From positions 62,001 through 126,000 of the forward strand of contig JAWZYV010013551.1 of the NCBI GenBank assembly GCA_038373885.1: a stretch of 64,000 bases of DNA, written 5' to 3'. The notes below the pieces were generated by a model. That model made no database searches. It was given only the letters and a program-made list of their open reading frames with translations, and was not told the origin of the DNA. Made by a program: the position numbers and the translations under genes. The first letter of the stretch is position 1. Each line of letters begins with the position of its first letter. Below, in pieces: positions 43,157 through 54,899 of this stretch. The DNA is from Cheiracanthium punctorium. Lineage: Eukaryota > Arthropoda > Arachnida > Araneae > Cheiracanthiidae.

Positions 43157-44345
43157 ATGAGTTCTCATCATCTTTTAAATGATGCTGTGAGATCAAGAAA
43201 CGTTGGTAGGTTTGAAGTTAGACAGTCACATGGGAAGGAGGCATGACGGTTACTAGCGCCTCCAACAGTGTTTTCCAGGTGTTGGAATCAATTCAAAACA
43301 AGCGGTAATATCACCAGGAAGTCCAGGCAAAAATCCCCAAGAGCGAAGACAGTCACAAAGGCTCATTTATTTGCATTAAGTTCACAACTATATAGGCAGA
43401 CAGCGGCTACAGAGCTTTCTAATGACCTATCTGCTGCGTCTGGAAAGAGAATTTTCATCGAGAGAATATACAGACGTTCTGCAGAGAGGACTTTTTATGC
43501 CCGTCGTTCGGTGGTATGTCTCTCTTTGAGCGCTGGGCGCACGATAGCTCGTTTGTCAAGAAGTCGAACGCACCATTCTTGCACACAAGAATGGAGACAT
43601 GTTCTTTTAACTGGCAAGTCGAGATTCGGCACACAGATGGATTCTCGACGATTCTTCAACTGCAGAGTACGAAGAGTTCTTTATCATTCATCCTACTCAA
43701 GGTAAATCGCCCAGTTTGGCGGCAAACAGGGACGACCCCAGGGTACGTGGCGCCCCCCCCCCCTCGCAAACGTAAGAAAGGGTCCCCCTTTTATTCTCCA
43801 GATTAAGATTTTCTCAGTTTTTGAATTCAAAATTGTGCCCCTTCTAGTACAGTGTCCCGATGCCATGCTTACCTTGCTTACCGTGTCGGGCTGTCCCTGT
43901 TGGCAAAGAAGTCCTTGGCTGGAATAGCATCTGATTGAGCCCTCGTACACCACGGTTCGACTTTTAATTATGTTGTGTTGCAGCACAGAGCTATGGGGAT
44001 AAGACCCTTAAAGGCTAATTATGGTTTTTCGGAGTGCTGCACGCCTATATTTTCTTTTTATGGACTACAATGTGAGCTCACACAGGGATCACATTGTTGA
44101 TGATCTTTGTAAAGCAGGGAATTTTTACTGCATAGCCTGATCTGTGAAATCTCCGGATCTCAATCCTATAGAACATGTTTAGGGAGGGTTTAGGAACAGC
44201 CAGTGTTCGATGTTCACGTTCCCTTCTAGGGCCCTACAGTCGTTAAAAGCTTTGTTTTTAAAGGAATAGGATTTATTACTTCAAGTGCTTCTCGCCGCTC
44301 TCTTTAACAGTACGTTTTGAAGTTTGGTGGCCACACTCCAAATTA
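43157..44345 (+). pseudogene. Tc1-type transposase pseudogene
   Basis: ATG at 43157 starts MSSHHLLNDAVRSRNVGRFE, then an in-frame TGA (43244-43246), then RLLAPPTVFSRCWNQFKTSG. This is the paired-like N-terminal helix-turn-helix of Tc1 transposases. Next come an AT-hook-like RQKSPR, the second HTH (LSAASGKRIF..RIYRRSAERTFYARR) and LLTGKSRF, where the first catalytic Asp is Gly (codon 43613-43615). A hAT MITE splits the gene at 43727-43899. Beyond it, shifted frames retain ATGGACTACAAT (second Asp, 44063-44065), SPDLNPIEHV (third acidic residue Glu, 44171-44173) followed by a stop, and GGHTPN near the end. Usual Tc1 transposases have about 340 residues, so nearly the whole length is present but inactive. 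Confidence 0.9.
43727..43899 (-). mobile_element. hAT MITE, family H, copy 1, inside the Tc1 pseudogene
   Basis: Left end CAGGGACGACCCCAGGG; right end read inward CAGGGACAGCCCGACACGG. The 8-bp flanks GCGGCAAA (43719-43726) and TTGGCAAA (43900-43907) agree at 6 of 8. On the minus strand it matches copy 2 (51559-51703): CCCGACACG, TAAGCA, GAAGGGGC, CAAAAACT, ACGTT. The 97-codon minus frame at 43693-43986 is incidental. Confidence 0.8.
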
Positions 44346-44363
44346 GATGCATCTTGTCTGAGG

Positions 44364-45156
44364 CAGTGGCGGCTCCTCCATTTGAGTACATGAGTACATG
44401 AACCCCCAAACGAAAAACTAAAAAATAAACACATTAACAAATTAAATTATAAAAATATTAAGTACACTTCTAGATTTTTGTGAATTTAAAACGTGAGTTT
44501 TACTCTCCCCCAACCCCTACTATTATTAAGTTATAGTATAGTATATAGCTTACGCACTGCACTGTAGGTTACTATAGCACAACATTTCATCAATCACACG
44601 TGCGAACGGAGAAATGGCCTTCTGAAACGGTCTCTGAGAACAGCAGCAGAGACAGTCGCCAGAGAAGAAAGGCGCTGCTGATATCATTCCGTTCGCACAT
44701 TTTGAGGATGCGCGCGTACGATTTTTTTTCGGTTATCTCTTCCGGATTCTCCCTTGATTTGTTATATTCTGTTAGTTAATCCATTCATTTTTCATTTTTT
44801 TATTATTTTCTTCATTTTTATCATTTTTCACTAGAATATTTTTTACAAACTAGTGTAAATGATTAAGATGGGAGTAAAATAAGTTTTTCGGTGATAAAGC
44901 AATGACAGTTTTCAATATAATCCTTTAAAAAAATTAAAATAAAATAAATCAAGAGAACACCTTTGCTAAAACTTATCTTGGTGACGAAATGTAAGTCCAA
45001 AGATGACTTGTTTTCTTTCAGTTGCATGCATTGTCTTCCTTTAAAAGCTGAAAAACTCAAATATATTTCAACGTGTAAGTTTCGTCGTATCCGCATATTT
45101 AAATTTCGAAATTTATTTTGTGAGCTTTCATTTAAATGACCCACGAGCCGCCACTG
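44364..45156. mobile_element. hAT element, 0.8 kb, non-autonomous
   Basis: Left end CAGTGGCGGCTCCTCC; right end read inward CAGTGGCGGCTCGTGG. The flanks GTCTGAGG (44356-44363) and GGCTGAGG (45157-45164) are an 8-bp target duplication with one change. Inside, GTGCGAACGGA and TCCGTTCGCAC form a 90-bp-wide inverted pair (44601 and 44688). A 104-codon minus frame at 44863-45177 crosses the right end and does not resemble a hAT transposase. The element sits just downstream of the Tc1 pseudogene. Confidence 0.85.
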
Positions 45157-45164
45157 GGCTGAGG

Positions 45165-48100
45165 TATAATAAATCATGATTTGATAATTTTCGATATGAC
45201 CTGTATATAAAGTAGCAATTCAATTTTTAAAAATAATATTATATTATTATATGCTTTTTACTGTGATGATAAGTATTTGTGCCAAATTTTGCTTCAATAA
45301 ACTGAATATTTCTTCAGTTATAACAGATTTTGTGTTTGTGACCTTAATTTTGGGGACACCATTATATTTCATAAACTAGAATGGTTATCTGAACCAAGTT
45401 CTATTATTCTAAACTTCTATTATTGGTTTATTATTTTATTATTCAAAGTTTTATATTCATGAAGTTTATAAATCGTAATTCACGAATTTAGATTAATGAA
45501 CGAAGAAAAAAACGCTGTGCACTTATTTTAGGGGACTATTGCAAGCATTGAAACAATTTATGCCTAAAGACTAAAAGTTTATAAAACTAACACATTTATT
45601 TCTGAGCTCACTATGCCTTAGACTTTTGAGATATTTGCTAAAGCTTACTTTTGTACAAAAATACTATAATTAAACAGGCGGTTGAACTCTTATGGTGTCT
45701 GTTCTAATTAATTGAATATGAATGAAATTAAGTGTTCGTGTTTCTCACGTCACAGATAAATGTTTTTCAATTTTCACTCATCAGATACTTATATCACGAG
45801 AAATAAAGGCATTTTTTCTGTTTAGATCAACTTCGCACATCTTTAGCAAATTATTCTGGAAAGTTCATATCCAATTCTGTAGAGTGTAGACAAAATAGAA
45901 CATATATGCCTAAGCACATTATTGTACAAAATTATTTACGTTAAATCTGTAGTATCATGCATCCTCTCTCTTTGTTGAGAGAAGGAGATGATTCGGTATT
46001 CAGAAACCACCTATATCCCGGCAGTGCTCTAAATTACGTGCAGCAAGAATTGCGCTACACATCAGTGTTTGGAAACTAGGAGAACGGGTACCGCGTGTCA
46101 TGTAGGATAACGTGTAGATTTGTGGTCTTTCTTAGGTATTTACTTTTCCGTAATTATCTTTTAATTAACCAAAATAGTGGCCCCACATCTTTTGTACTTA
46201 AGTTTTAGAAACAAGCCTCTTACTTATTTCGGATGAACTTAATAATACTTAGGCTCGAATGTGTATTCTTTTAAATGTAGTTAGAATTTGCATTCTGTCA
46301 TCACTATAAATAGCCAAATGAACTGCACATCAATATACAACAATTACCTTCTTTTCTAAGCAATTATAGATATTTTAAAAATTAATTATCGATTTTCTTT
46401 ATACATGTTATTTTATATATTTTTTAAAAGCTGGGTTTAAACTTTTTACACGGGCTTAAATGCGCACTCTTTCTGTTAAAATATTTTGATATTGAATTAC
46501 TTAGAAACTCCTTTCTGTCGTATTATTTTTTCGGATCTTGCTGTCTGTAAATTTTCAAAAAAATTACGACTTTAATTGAATTAGTCATGCTAATCCAAAT
46601 GTCTCATTAGTTTTTACTATTCTTAGTTTTTACATAGACCATATAACAAGTTGTAATCTATCTGTAATATTATAATACATAGCAGATGCAAATTAGAAAG
46701 CATTCAGAGGGTGTATTACGAAACTGCTTCAATGAGACCATGGGATATATTGCTTCATCATTAGAGATTTTAAATCCTATTTTGCAGTCCCATTCTTACA
46801 ACTTTGAGTAGTGAAACAGCTAAAATACTACTCCTTTTAGTTAAAAAGGGTGAGCTAGACGACTAAGAAGGGTAAAGGGTGTGAACTTGGATTTAAAAAG
46901 AGTCGACTGATTCTAAAAACGAAGTGCTGGTTTCTTATTTCCTACCTAATAATTTAGAACTGACACTGCGTATGCTAGAGTAATTAAAACTTCTATTATT
47001 GGTTTATTATTTTACTAAACAAACCTATAAAAAATAATTTTACCAACAAAACATGAAATATGAACGTATGTATCACACGTGTCGATTCAAGTACTATGCA
47101 ATGCCAGAAAGACAAGCTATTTGCTCTAATTATATGGCTAGTCTGCAAAAAAATATATACTGCTGGATAAATGAATTTTAAACCATTCGTCGGTGACAGA
47201 TAAACATTACTATGCTATCTATTGTATTAAAAAAAAGATTGTTAAACTTTGTGGCGTCCTTAATACTACTACTAATATCAATAGTACTCATATGCTCACA
47301 CTGTTATCTGCTTTTGTTGGTAGTGTTGTCCTCAGATGTTTTTTAATTGAGTCACGTAAATATTTCATTAAATTACTGCTTTAAAATTTTAACTACAGAT
47401 TGTAAATGTTACCTGAAAGTTTAGAGTTTAAAATTCATTTTCGTAGATCATTTGAAAGAAAATGTAATAGAAAAATTAAAATACACATATGAAAATTGTT
47501 AAATTTTCCAAGAATTTTTATTTTGTAAAAGGTAAGAGTAAAGTATTTTTTCAACCCAATATAGCTGCTTGCTTTTGATTAGTTTTTAAATAATCTTCAA
47601 ACCATGACGAGGCCATATTTCTTGTGAATTTTCAAAGCAATTTCGGACAGCCAATCAATATGTTTGAAGATTTTTTAGTAAAATGAAAAACATTATTTTC
47701 TTTATCCTAATAAGTGTATTGAAAAAATATGTATATTAAGAATTTTTTTTAATTTTTGTCTGCTTTTTACTAATTTCCTGCCGTCCTCTCAAAATCTTTA
47801 TCCTTTTAATATTTGCAAAAACATTTTTAATTCATTTTTTTTCAGTTTTCATTAAAATACTGATTTTATAATCTATTAAGGTACTTTTTCCTACTAAGAA
47901 TTTTTTTAATATTAAAATGTACTCTAACGGCGGTCAATAAATGTTAGAGAAGTAAAGTAAGCATATAAATCCGAGTAATCCGAAAGAATAATTAGACATT
48001 AATTCTTAATCAACGTAATGTCTAACTTTAGCCTATTTAAAGAACACATACAGTGTTACATTTACGTAACGAGAAATAGGAAGTATGAGTCATATTTCAT

Positions 48101-48240
48101 TCAGTTTAAATATAGTTGATTGTTGAATTCACATTGTCTTAGTGCTATTTATTGGATTTATTTTTAGAATTTTATGAGAAAACGTTTTGGTATAACTTCA
48201 CATAATACGCCTCCATAATATTTTTACACATATCTTTAAT
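45165..48240. other. No gene seen
   Basis: About 3 kb of AT-rich DNA. A TTCTATTATTGGTTTATTATTTTA sequence occurs both near 45415 and at 46990, which may be a short dispersed repeat. The frame 47193-47384 has no known motif. Confidence 0.4.
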
Positions 48241-48565
48241 TTACCGGCCACACAGTAAGCTCCGTTCCCATAAGAACATGGAAAGTGAAGCTTCACCGGC
48301 TTATCCAGTGCTTGGAAGGCTCAACACTTCTCTCGGCTGGACTGCTGTGGGATCGTATACGCTATAGGGAGCTAGTGCACGTAAAATCTGTTCGTGGTTC
48401 CAATGTCCTCCATGTTTAAACGATATCTCTGGGAGTGCCGATTTCAGGTGCTAGATCTCTCATTTGAAATTGGCTCAAAATTAGGAGACCCTTCATATGA
48501 AGGAACGTTGGTCTGCCTACTAGACGGTCAACCTCCCGGTTGGCCGCTGACCCGGCCATTGGAAC
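48241..48565 (+). repeat. Interspersed repeat family W, copy 2
   Basis: Same motif order as copy 1: CCGTTCCCATAAGAACATGG, AAGTGAAGC, CCAGTGCTTGGAAGGCT, GGACTGCTGTGGGATCG, GTGCACGTAAAATCTG, GTGCCGATTTCAGG, GCTAGATCTCTCATTTGAAAT, and CCTACTAGACGGTCAACC towards the end. The frames at 48394-48582 and 48416-48610 are incidental. Confidence 0.7.
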
Positions 48566-49395
48566 GAAAAATATATCTTTAGTGTAGCAAAATGGGCAAT
48601 GATGTCTCATTTTTTACTGCCACAAGAATGTTTCTATTCAGTTTTCTATTATCATTACTCAAAATGGTCATGTATGCAGCTCCCCACTTTTGAGAAACTA
48701 TTTAAAGCATTTAAAAACTACTGAGCATAGGTTTAACCTGTTTGCACCATCCGCTGCATAGAACCCGGAGGAAATTTCTTGTTTTGTGCTAATTTCCATT
48801 TTAAACAGAAATTCTGAAAAGACATGCTGGTTAGACACATGCTTCTATACCCCATTTTAGCAGTGTGCTAGTATACTGTTTTATACCTTAAAGTCTCTTC
48901 AACAAAGGTAGCAAACAATTTAACTTGCTGCAATGAGAGTTAAACCTTCGAAACCCTATACCTTCTGACAGGATAATGTTTCCACCACCTCAAAATTTGG
49001 ATTTTTTGGGGGGAAAAAATTATAAAAATATATTATTATATAGCCTTTTTCTTTTATATTCTACCATTTACGCCTGATGCCCCACTCCTATCCGATTTTT
49101 TTTTTTTTTTTTTTGCTTGCTACACTCCTAGTCTAAAGTTGTGCATATACCACTAAAGAAAAAGCATATTTTGCGCCATTATCTAGTTTCTCATAGCTTC
49201 AGTCTGTTTCTACTCTAAGTTTAAACAACATTAAATGCTCATTACATCTCAAGTGAACTTTCTTTACAATGCTTTTGCTTCGTTTAAAGTGGGATTTGGA
49301 TGCCCACTCGCGCGAGATAAAAAAAATTACGGGATTTTACTTCAGTGGAATCTCAATGCTGAAAGAATCAGCATAACGGCATTATATGTTAATAA
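48566..49395. other. No gene seen; 19-T tract
   Basis: AT-rich, with a 19-base T run at 49096-49114. No motif recognised. Confidence 0.45.
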
Positions 49396-49700
49396 ATGAA
49401 GGGTCCACGGGACGAACGATGAGAGTCCAATACAGCTGATTCTCCAAAAATCGAAAGGCGCACGGGACTTTCATCGTTCTTCCCCAGTAAACCGTATCTT
49501 TGGGTCATCTTTTCAGTGGATTCTCATCGTTCTTCCCCAGTAAACTGTATCTTTGGGCTATCTTTTCAGTGGATTCTCATCATTATTTACCCTTATGGAT
49601 TAAGGATATTAATAGTGCCACTAATGAACAACAGAATGCAGTAGAAACCTCAACATTGACGAAAAGTGGACTCTCACCATTCTTCCCGTGGACCCTTCAT
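49396..49700. mobile_element. Mutator-like (MULE-type) MITE with internal 53-bp tandem repeat
   Basis: The terminal inverted repeats are about 35 bp: ATGAAGGGTCCACGGGACGA.. on the left and ATGAAGGGTCCACGGGAAGA.. read inward from the right, continuing to TGAGAGTCCA. The flanks ATGTTAATAA and ATGTTATTAT (49386-49395 and 49701-49710) agree at 8 of 10, the 9-10-bp range typical of Mutator-like elements (family knowledge). CATCGTTCTTCCCCAGTAAA repeats at 49472 and 49525, with a third start at 49578. The 100-codon frame at 49500-49802 runs through the repeat and is not a gene. Confidence 0.7.
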
Positions 49701-49733
49701 ATGTTATTATTTTCATATCCTTTATTACCTGTA

Positions 49734-50323
49734 CGGGGGGGTCCCAAAATCACTGACCTAAACTTTTATTCCTTAAATATTTACTATAGGCACTTACAAT
49801 AAATTACTAAGTTACGTAAAAAAAGTGATTCCCAGTTAGTAAAATGCGCCTAATACATTAATTACGTGACGTACAAAGTTTTAACTTTTCTTCATGGAAA
49901 AGCTCGAAGGTATGTTTAAACCAAGTTGGTGAGGTGCAATACAACACTAATAATAGCAAAGGTATTATGTATTTATGTATTCGTAATTTGTGTTCGCCCT
50001 CTTAAGTGTGATCACCCGACATGATTTTTCCCTACGAGAGCCAATGAAAATGGTTTAAGTCACCCTATATTTATTTTCATATCTCCTACAATTCTTAAAA
50101 TAGAATGATAAAATTTTGTGTATCACCTTATTAATGTGTGTGACTTTTTTGTGCGGGGTTGTATAAAAAATTAAGTATTTATTTATATTCAATTTCCTTT
50201 AAATTTTAATCGATACCATAAAATTTCCAGCCTTTTTTTCACGTAACTTTATAATTTAATGTATATGTCTACTATCAATATTTAAGTAATTAAAGCATAG
50301 GTCAGTATTTTGGAGACACCGTG
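49734..50323 (+). mobile_element. Family X element, full length
   Basis: TA flanks at 49732-49733 and 50324-50325. The left end CGGGGGGGTCCCAAAATCAC and the right end read inward CACGGTGTCTCCAAAATACT are imperfect inverted repeats for about 100 bp, sharing ACTGACCTA, TTAAATATT, AAGTTACGT. No coding frame. It is a Tc1/mariner-type MITE and the reference for the half copies at 5575 and 27325. Confidence 0.8.
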
Positions 50324-50423
50324 TATATCACGTATTTGCTGAAAGACAAAAAATAAGATAAAGCTTCTGTGTGAGAGAATGGCCCACGAAAAAAATGACT
50401 TAGACCGCTTTACATAAATTTCC

Positions 50424-50830
50424 CAATTTTCTATATAAATAAAACAAACTGTAAAATGTTAGTTTGTCTGTGTCTCGTGTAGCTCCTAGACTTGCTTAGA
50501 GCTCCTTAGAGTGAGTAGTCAATCGCATACGCAAAATTTTAGTTTATTTTATTACAAAACTATTAAAAAAGTTTCATTACACCGTTTTAAAAATTGAACT
50601 TAATCTATATAAATAAAACAAAGTGTAAAATGTCCGTTTGTCTGAGTCTTGCGTAGCTCCCAAACGGGTGATCGTAGACCTACCAAATTTTGTATGGAAA
50701 TTCTCCAGGACGGGTCCCGACACACCTCGAAGCGTCGAAATTTGAATTATTTTAGGAGATATCGATAAAAAACCTGTCGCAAAAGGCTAATTTTTGCTCT
50801 CCGCTATTTCGCAATTGTAACCCCGCAGTG
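50424..50830 (+). repeat. Tandem pair, period about 174 bp, CTATATAAATAAAAC units
   Basis: CTATATAAATAAAACAAA(C/G)TGT begins at 50431 and again at 50605. Both are followed by AAAATGT, GTTTGTCTG(T/A)GTCT and GTAGCTCC(T/C). The second unit continues into GGTGATCGTAGACCTACCAA and a GC-richer tail to about 50830. The GTAGCTCC..AACGGG piece resembles the ATAGCTCCTGAACAGGG piece of family R, so the two may be distantly related. Confidence 0.6.
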
Positions 50831-51550
50831 GAAAGAGTGATGTTTACGCATATCTAGGTTGCTCCATTTGGCAAGTTTATTAAATGATTAAGTCTCTTGA
50901 AGTAAAAATAAAAGAATAACGATTTTTTTTGTTTAGATTATTTGTAAGGTTATTTTTTAATTAAAAAATCGGGTGTTTGAAATGTTTTATACTCAAAAGA
51001 AAAATAGGATTTGGAAATTTTCCGAGACTAAAATGTGCAACTTTTTAATTTAGTGAAAGATAAAAGGGTTGATATACGATATTGAGGATATGATTCTAGC
51101 GCTTGGCGCAATTTATCGTCATTTTATAGTCTGCTATTTGGATTATGAATACACCTGAATAAGTTTTCGAAACTTTCACATTCAGTTTGAGTTGTGCATT
51201 TTTCTTCGCAGCTTTTTCCCATCTATTTCTAGTGTATTACATCCAGGAAAAGGATGTTAGAAATATGAATTTTAATTCTGTTTAATCACGCTCATAAATA
51301 ATGATATACTTTCCAACGTAATGGAATATGGAAAGAAAATAGGGAAGACCCATGGATTATAATACGCTTTTAATATATAGCGTTTTAGTGCGAATTTAAA
51401 ATCTGAAATTGTTTCAGATTTTCTTACTTTTTTTTTTTCCCCCTTCCGTTTCTCGTTAAAGGCCAATGTATCCAGAAGCTCTTCAAAATTAATATAGGAC
51501 GAAAATAATTTGTACCTTTTTGCAGGTTTTTATCATTTAATCATCTTCTT
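50831..51550. other. No gene seen
   Basis: AT-rich sequence with no motif recognised. Confidence 0.45.
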
Positions 51551-51558
51551 TTTGTAAC

Positions 51559-51703
51559 CAGGGACATCCCGACACGCTAAGCATTACATCTGGTCACTGG
51601 CTTCGAAGGGGCGTTATTTCGAACTCAAAAACTAAGGAGAGCATAAAAAGGGGCGTCTTTTTTACGTTAGCAGGGAGTGCCACTTACTTTAGGGTCGCTC
51701 CTG
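51559..51703 (+). mobile_element. hAT MITE, family H, copy 2, exact 8-bp target duplication
   Basis: Perfect direct repeats TTTGTAAC at 51551-51558 and 51704-51711. Left end CAGGGACATCCCGACACGC; right end read inward CAGGAGCGACCC. It matches copy 1 (minus strand) in order: CCCGACACG, TAAGCAT, GAAGGGGCG, AACTCAAAAACT, TTTACGTT. It has no coding capacity. Confidence 0.9.
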
Positions 51704-51711
51704 TTTGTAAC

Positions 51712-54120
51712 CATCTTAATTTTAAATTCCATTCAGAATCTGAGCGATTTCAGTGCCAAGGAATCCGGTGAGGAACAGGATTCTCTCGGAACAAGCTTTA
51801 TTAAGATGGCGAACCAACTGGTCGCCGGAGGCGGCTAGTCAATAACAAAATCACCAATTCAGAGCTGTCGTATGCTGTTTCTTTGCTCGCAGTCACGCTC
51901 TGAAAATGGCTTTTGGTCCTGCCGATTCAACGTGCACATTCACAGCATTTTTTTTTTTAAAGGAATCAGTTCAATAACTTTTCATTCAATTTGCAAACCT
52001 TATGTTATGACGCTAAGTTAATCACTAAGCTTTCTACTAAAACAAAATTCAAAAAGATTAAGGATGCACAGTCTTAATCTTAAAAATATCGTAACAGAAA
52101 TAAAGATTTAAGCTAATGGAAAACTTATAAATTGTATTAAAATTGTTTATTATAATACTTTTATTTAGGGATTTCGTTAATGATTGTAAAATGTGGCATA
52201 AAAAATCACTGTCGTCAGTCAAAGCGTTTTGAAATTGCCTAGCTACATTATTTTGATCTTTGATACAATCTTAGAAGAAATTAAAAGTAGTAAACTGTAT
52301 TATTATTACTTTCATGTCCTTTCTAGTTTTTTCGTAGAACTGTAAAATGCATAGAAAAAATAATTTTCTTCTCCCTAAACCTAAACTATGGAATTTTTAT
52401 TCAACAAAAGGCGAGGTAACATTACTGATTCAGTCAATTATTATGTAAGGGAAGATTACCTCGCCAACAGATTTAATATATGACGAAACTTCTGTGCAAG
52501 TTATTTCCGAGTATTTCCTTTTACGTCCACAATCGGAATACGTTAACATGCTTTCGTACATTGCATGTGCTAAAATGCATTTGTTTCTTTGTTCTTAGTT
52601 AATGAATCTGTGTCTCACTCAGTAGAAAATTTATACTTTAATTATAAACGTTTTTCCTTCCTATAATTTTAAATCTAGATTTGAAATGATAAGAAAAGGG
52701 TCTGAAGTATTGTAAATTGTAGGATTATAATTAATACGTTTTAATGTTTTAATAAGTTGTACACACACCCACAAACTAAAGTGGTACTTTAAACTTGTAT
52801 TTAAAATGCCAATAAACAGAAAAAAACTGTAGGGGAAGTTGCTTTTGAATTGAATTGTGCAGAGTAAGCAATTTCAAAATGACCCAGAATGTGAAAGATT
52901 CAATGTCTAAATTAAAGAGTTTACTCAGTTTAACGGACAGTGTTCTAAAGTTACTCCTTTGAAGCAGCCATAATTTACAAATGCTTTTTATGTTCTGAGC
53001 AAACTAGAAATTAGTAGTATTCAATCTGATGATATAATACCTAAACAGATGTGTTCTTTTTTGGGTAAGAGCTCTTAAAACTACAATATACAAATAATAT
53101 TTTCATTTCCTATAAAATAATAATCATAAAAGGAAATGTAAATGTTTAAATAATGTGTAAGACGCACATTATTATTTTATCATTGCCTCCTACGGAAAAT
53201 CGTGGATCACGCTATCTGATAATATTTTTTATTTTAGTGTTACGTTGAGCTCCTCTAGACGGATAGGCTCTATACATTTTCTTTTAATCAAAATTAATGT
53301 ACTCAAACTAAAGAAATAAGAAATACAAAAACAAGTATAGAAATTATTCCTGCAGCCAGTGAAACTTTATAGAAAGTGGTCCATTAAGTAGTATGCGACA
53401 AATGAATCTGATACCCATAAATGACTGTTTGGAGGACGACATTGACAGGATAGCTTTAATTATACTTAAAGTTAAGTAGTGTCACTTCAAAACCAACTAT
53501 GGTTTTAAGAATTACACTGTCGTTTGCACAGATACATAAGCTTGGGTCAGTTTACTTATATCTGCTTAGACAATAATAAATTTGATATTCACAAAATCAC
53601 GAACTGGATGACACAGGGACGTATAAATCTTTCAAAAATTTTACACATGTTTTTAGAGAAAAGTATTATTCTCAAAATTAATGTCAGAATTTAATTCATC
53701 ACTTCAGGCACCTGCAAAAGTAGGAAATTATGATAAAAATGATTGTCCATTATAGCGGTAGCCATTCCGCAACTAAATTTTTTCTGTCGGAGGAAAAAAA
53801 GCCTATTTTAATAAGTCAATACAATACAAATATCGATAATGTACTGGAAAAAAAAAACAAAAAACAAAAAAACGAGGGTCAGAAGAGTTCCACCAGACAC
53901 GTGTGTTCCATACGTGTTTTATAGTGGGACTTATTCGCTAGGGCAGGGGTCGCTCTGTCCTCTTGCCGTTGCTAGGGATTCGTTATTTGTATGGGGTTTC
54001 TTGCTGAAATTTATGGGTCCTTTTACAAAGACATTAGAAAATAATGAAAACAAAGGGCGAGGGAGGTGTAGCACTTTGAAAAATTGCTTAGATTCATTTT
54101 AAAACTCAGTGAAAAACTGA
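51712..54120. other. No gene seen
   Basis: The stretch 51740-51930 is GC-richer (CTCTCGGAACAAGCTTTATT, GGTCGCCGGAGGCGG) and could be a decayed element, but no ends or frames support one. The remainder is AT-rich; the frames at 53730-53924 and 53839-54102 have no domain. Confidence 0.4.
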
Positions 54121-54128
54121 ACTACAGC

Positions 54129-54293
54129 CAAGGGCGGATTAAAGGGGGGGGGGGGAGGAGGGGCGACCGCCCCCCCAGAAAAAAGAAATTAATGTAAAAG
54201 ATCCTATTTTACTTCCTTAAAATGGATGTATATGTCAATCTTCAAAGTAACCGCCCTCCCTTCCCCCGACAAACTTGCATTAATCCGCCACTG
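54129..54293. mobile_element. hAT MITE, 165 bp, exact 8-bp target duplication
   Basis: Perfect flanks ACTACAGC at 54121-54128 and 54294-54301. The ends are CAAGGGCGGATTAA and, read inward from the right, CAGTGGCGGATTAA, i.e. the CAGxGGCGG form of many hAT elements. G-rich and C-rich runs face each other inside. No coding sequence. Confidence 0.9.
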
Positions 54294-54477
54294 ACTACAG
54301 CCAAAACGTTTTAAAACTCAAGGGGGTTTTGTGGAAGTTACCCTCCAGTTGTGAGATATTTTGGACGGCTTTAATATGCCACAAAAAAATCCGTAACCAT
54401 TAAATCCATTCGAACTCATCTCAGTTGAATATCACATAAATCGTAATGCAAACTGTTAACAAAAATAGTTTTAAATA

Positions 54478-54878
54478 CTCAGTGGACATGACTGCCCAGC
54501 GGAACATCTGAAGAGAATAGGCATATTGACCAATAGTCTATGCCCTGTCTGTAAAACAGACGCTATGAATAGAAAACACTTGCTCGTCTGCACGGGTCTT
54601 GACCCGACATGATGATTGCCTGTTCTATTGGATCGTCAGGCATCTCAAGTCCTAAACAGTTGAAAGCGCCTCCTCTAGACTTTAAAATTGTTTTTTAGAT
54701 TTTACTTCTAATTTTATAGATACCCTGGTGTTCGGATATTGTCCGATTTTATTGATGATTCTTTTAATTGTCTGTGTTTTAAATGTATTTATTTGTATTT
54801 TTGATGTTTATGCAAGTGGCGAAATGTTTTAGGATTGAGTTCCTTCTTAGACATATGTAACAACAACAACAAAATTCT
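54478..54878 (+). mobile_element. Non-LTR retrotransposon (LINE) 3' fragment A
   Basis: Forty-four codons, 54478-54612, read LSGHDCPAEHLKRIGI, then CPVCKTDAM and KHLLVC before a stop. This is the C-terminal zinc-knuckle-like end (CxxC-x8-H-x4-C) found after the RNase H domain in Jockey-type LINE polyproteins. A stop lies just upstream of the frame, so the copy is 5'-truncated. About 240 bp of 3' noncoding sequence follows and ends in (CAA)4 at 54866-54878. Assignment to the Jockey group is inference from motif style. Confidence 0.7.
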
Positions 54879-54899
54879 GCATACGTAATTTTCAAATCT

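Noticed and set aside
44863..45177. 104-codon minus-strand frame as a possible hAT transposase start
   Set aside because: No zinc-finger or hAT dimerisation motif could be seen, and the frame begins outside the element end.
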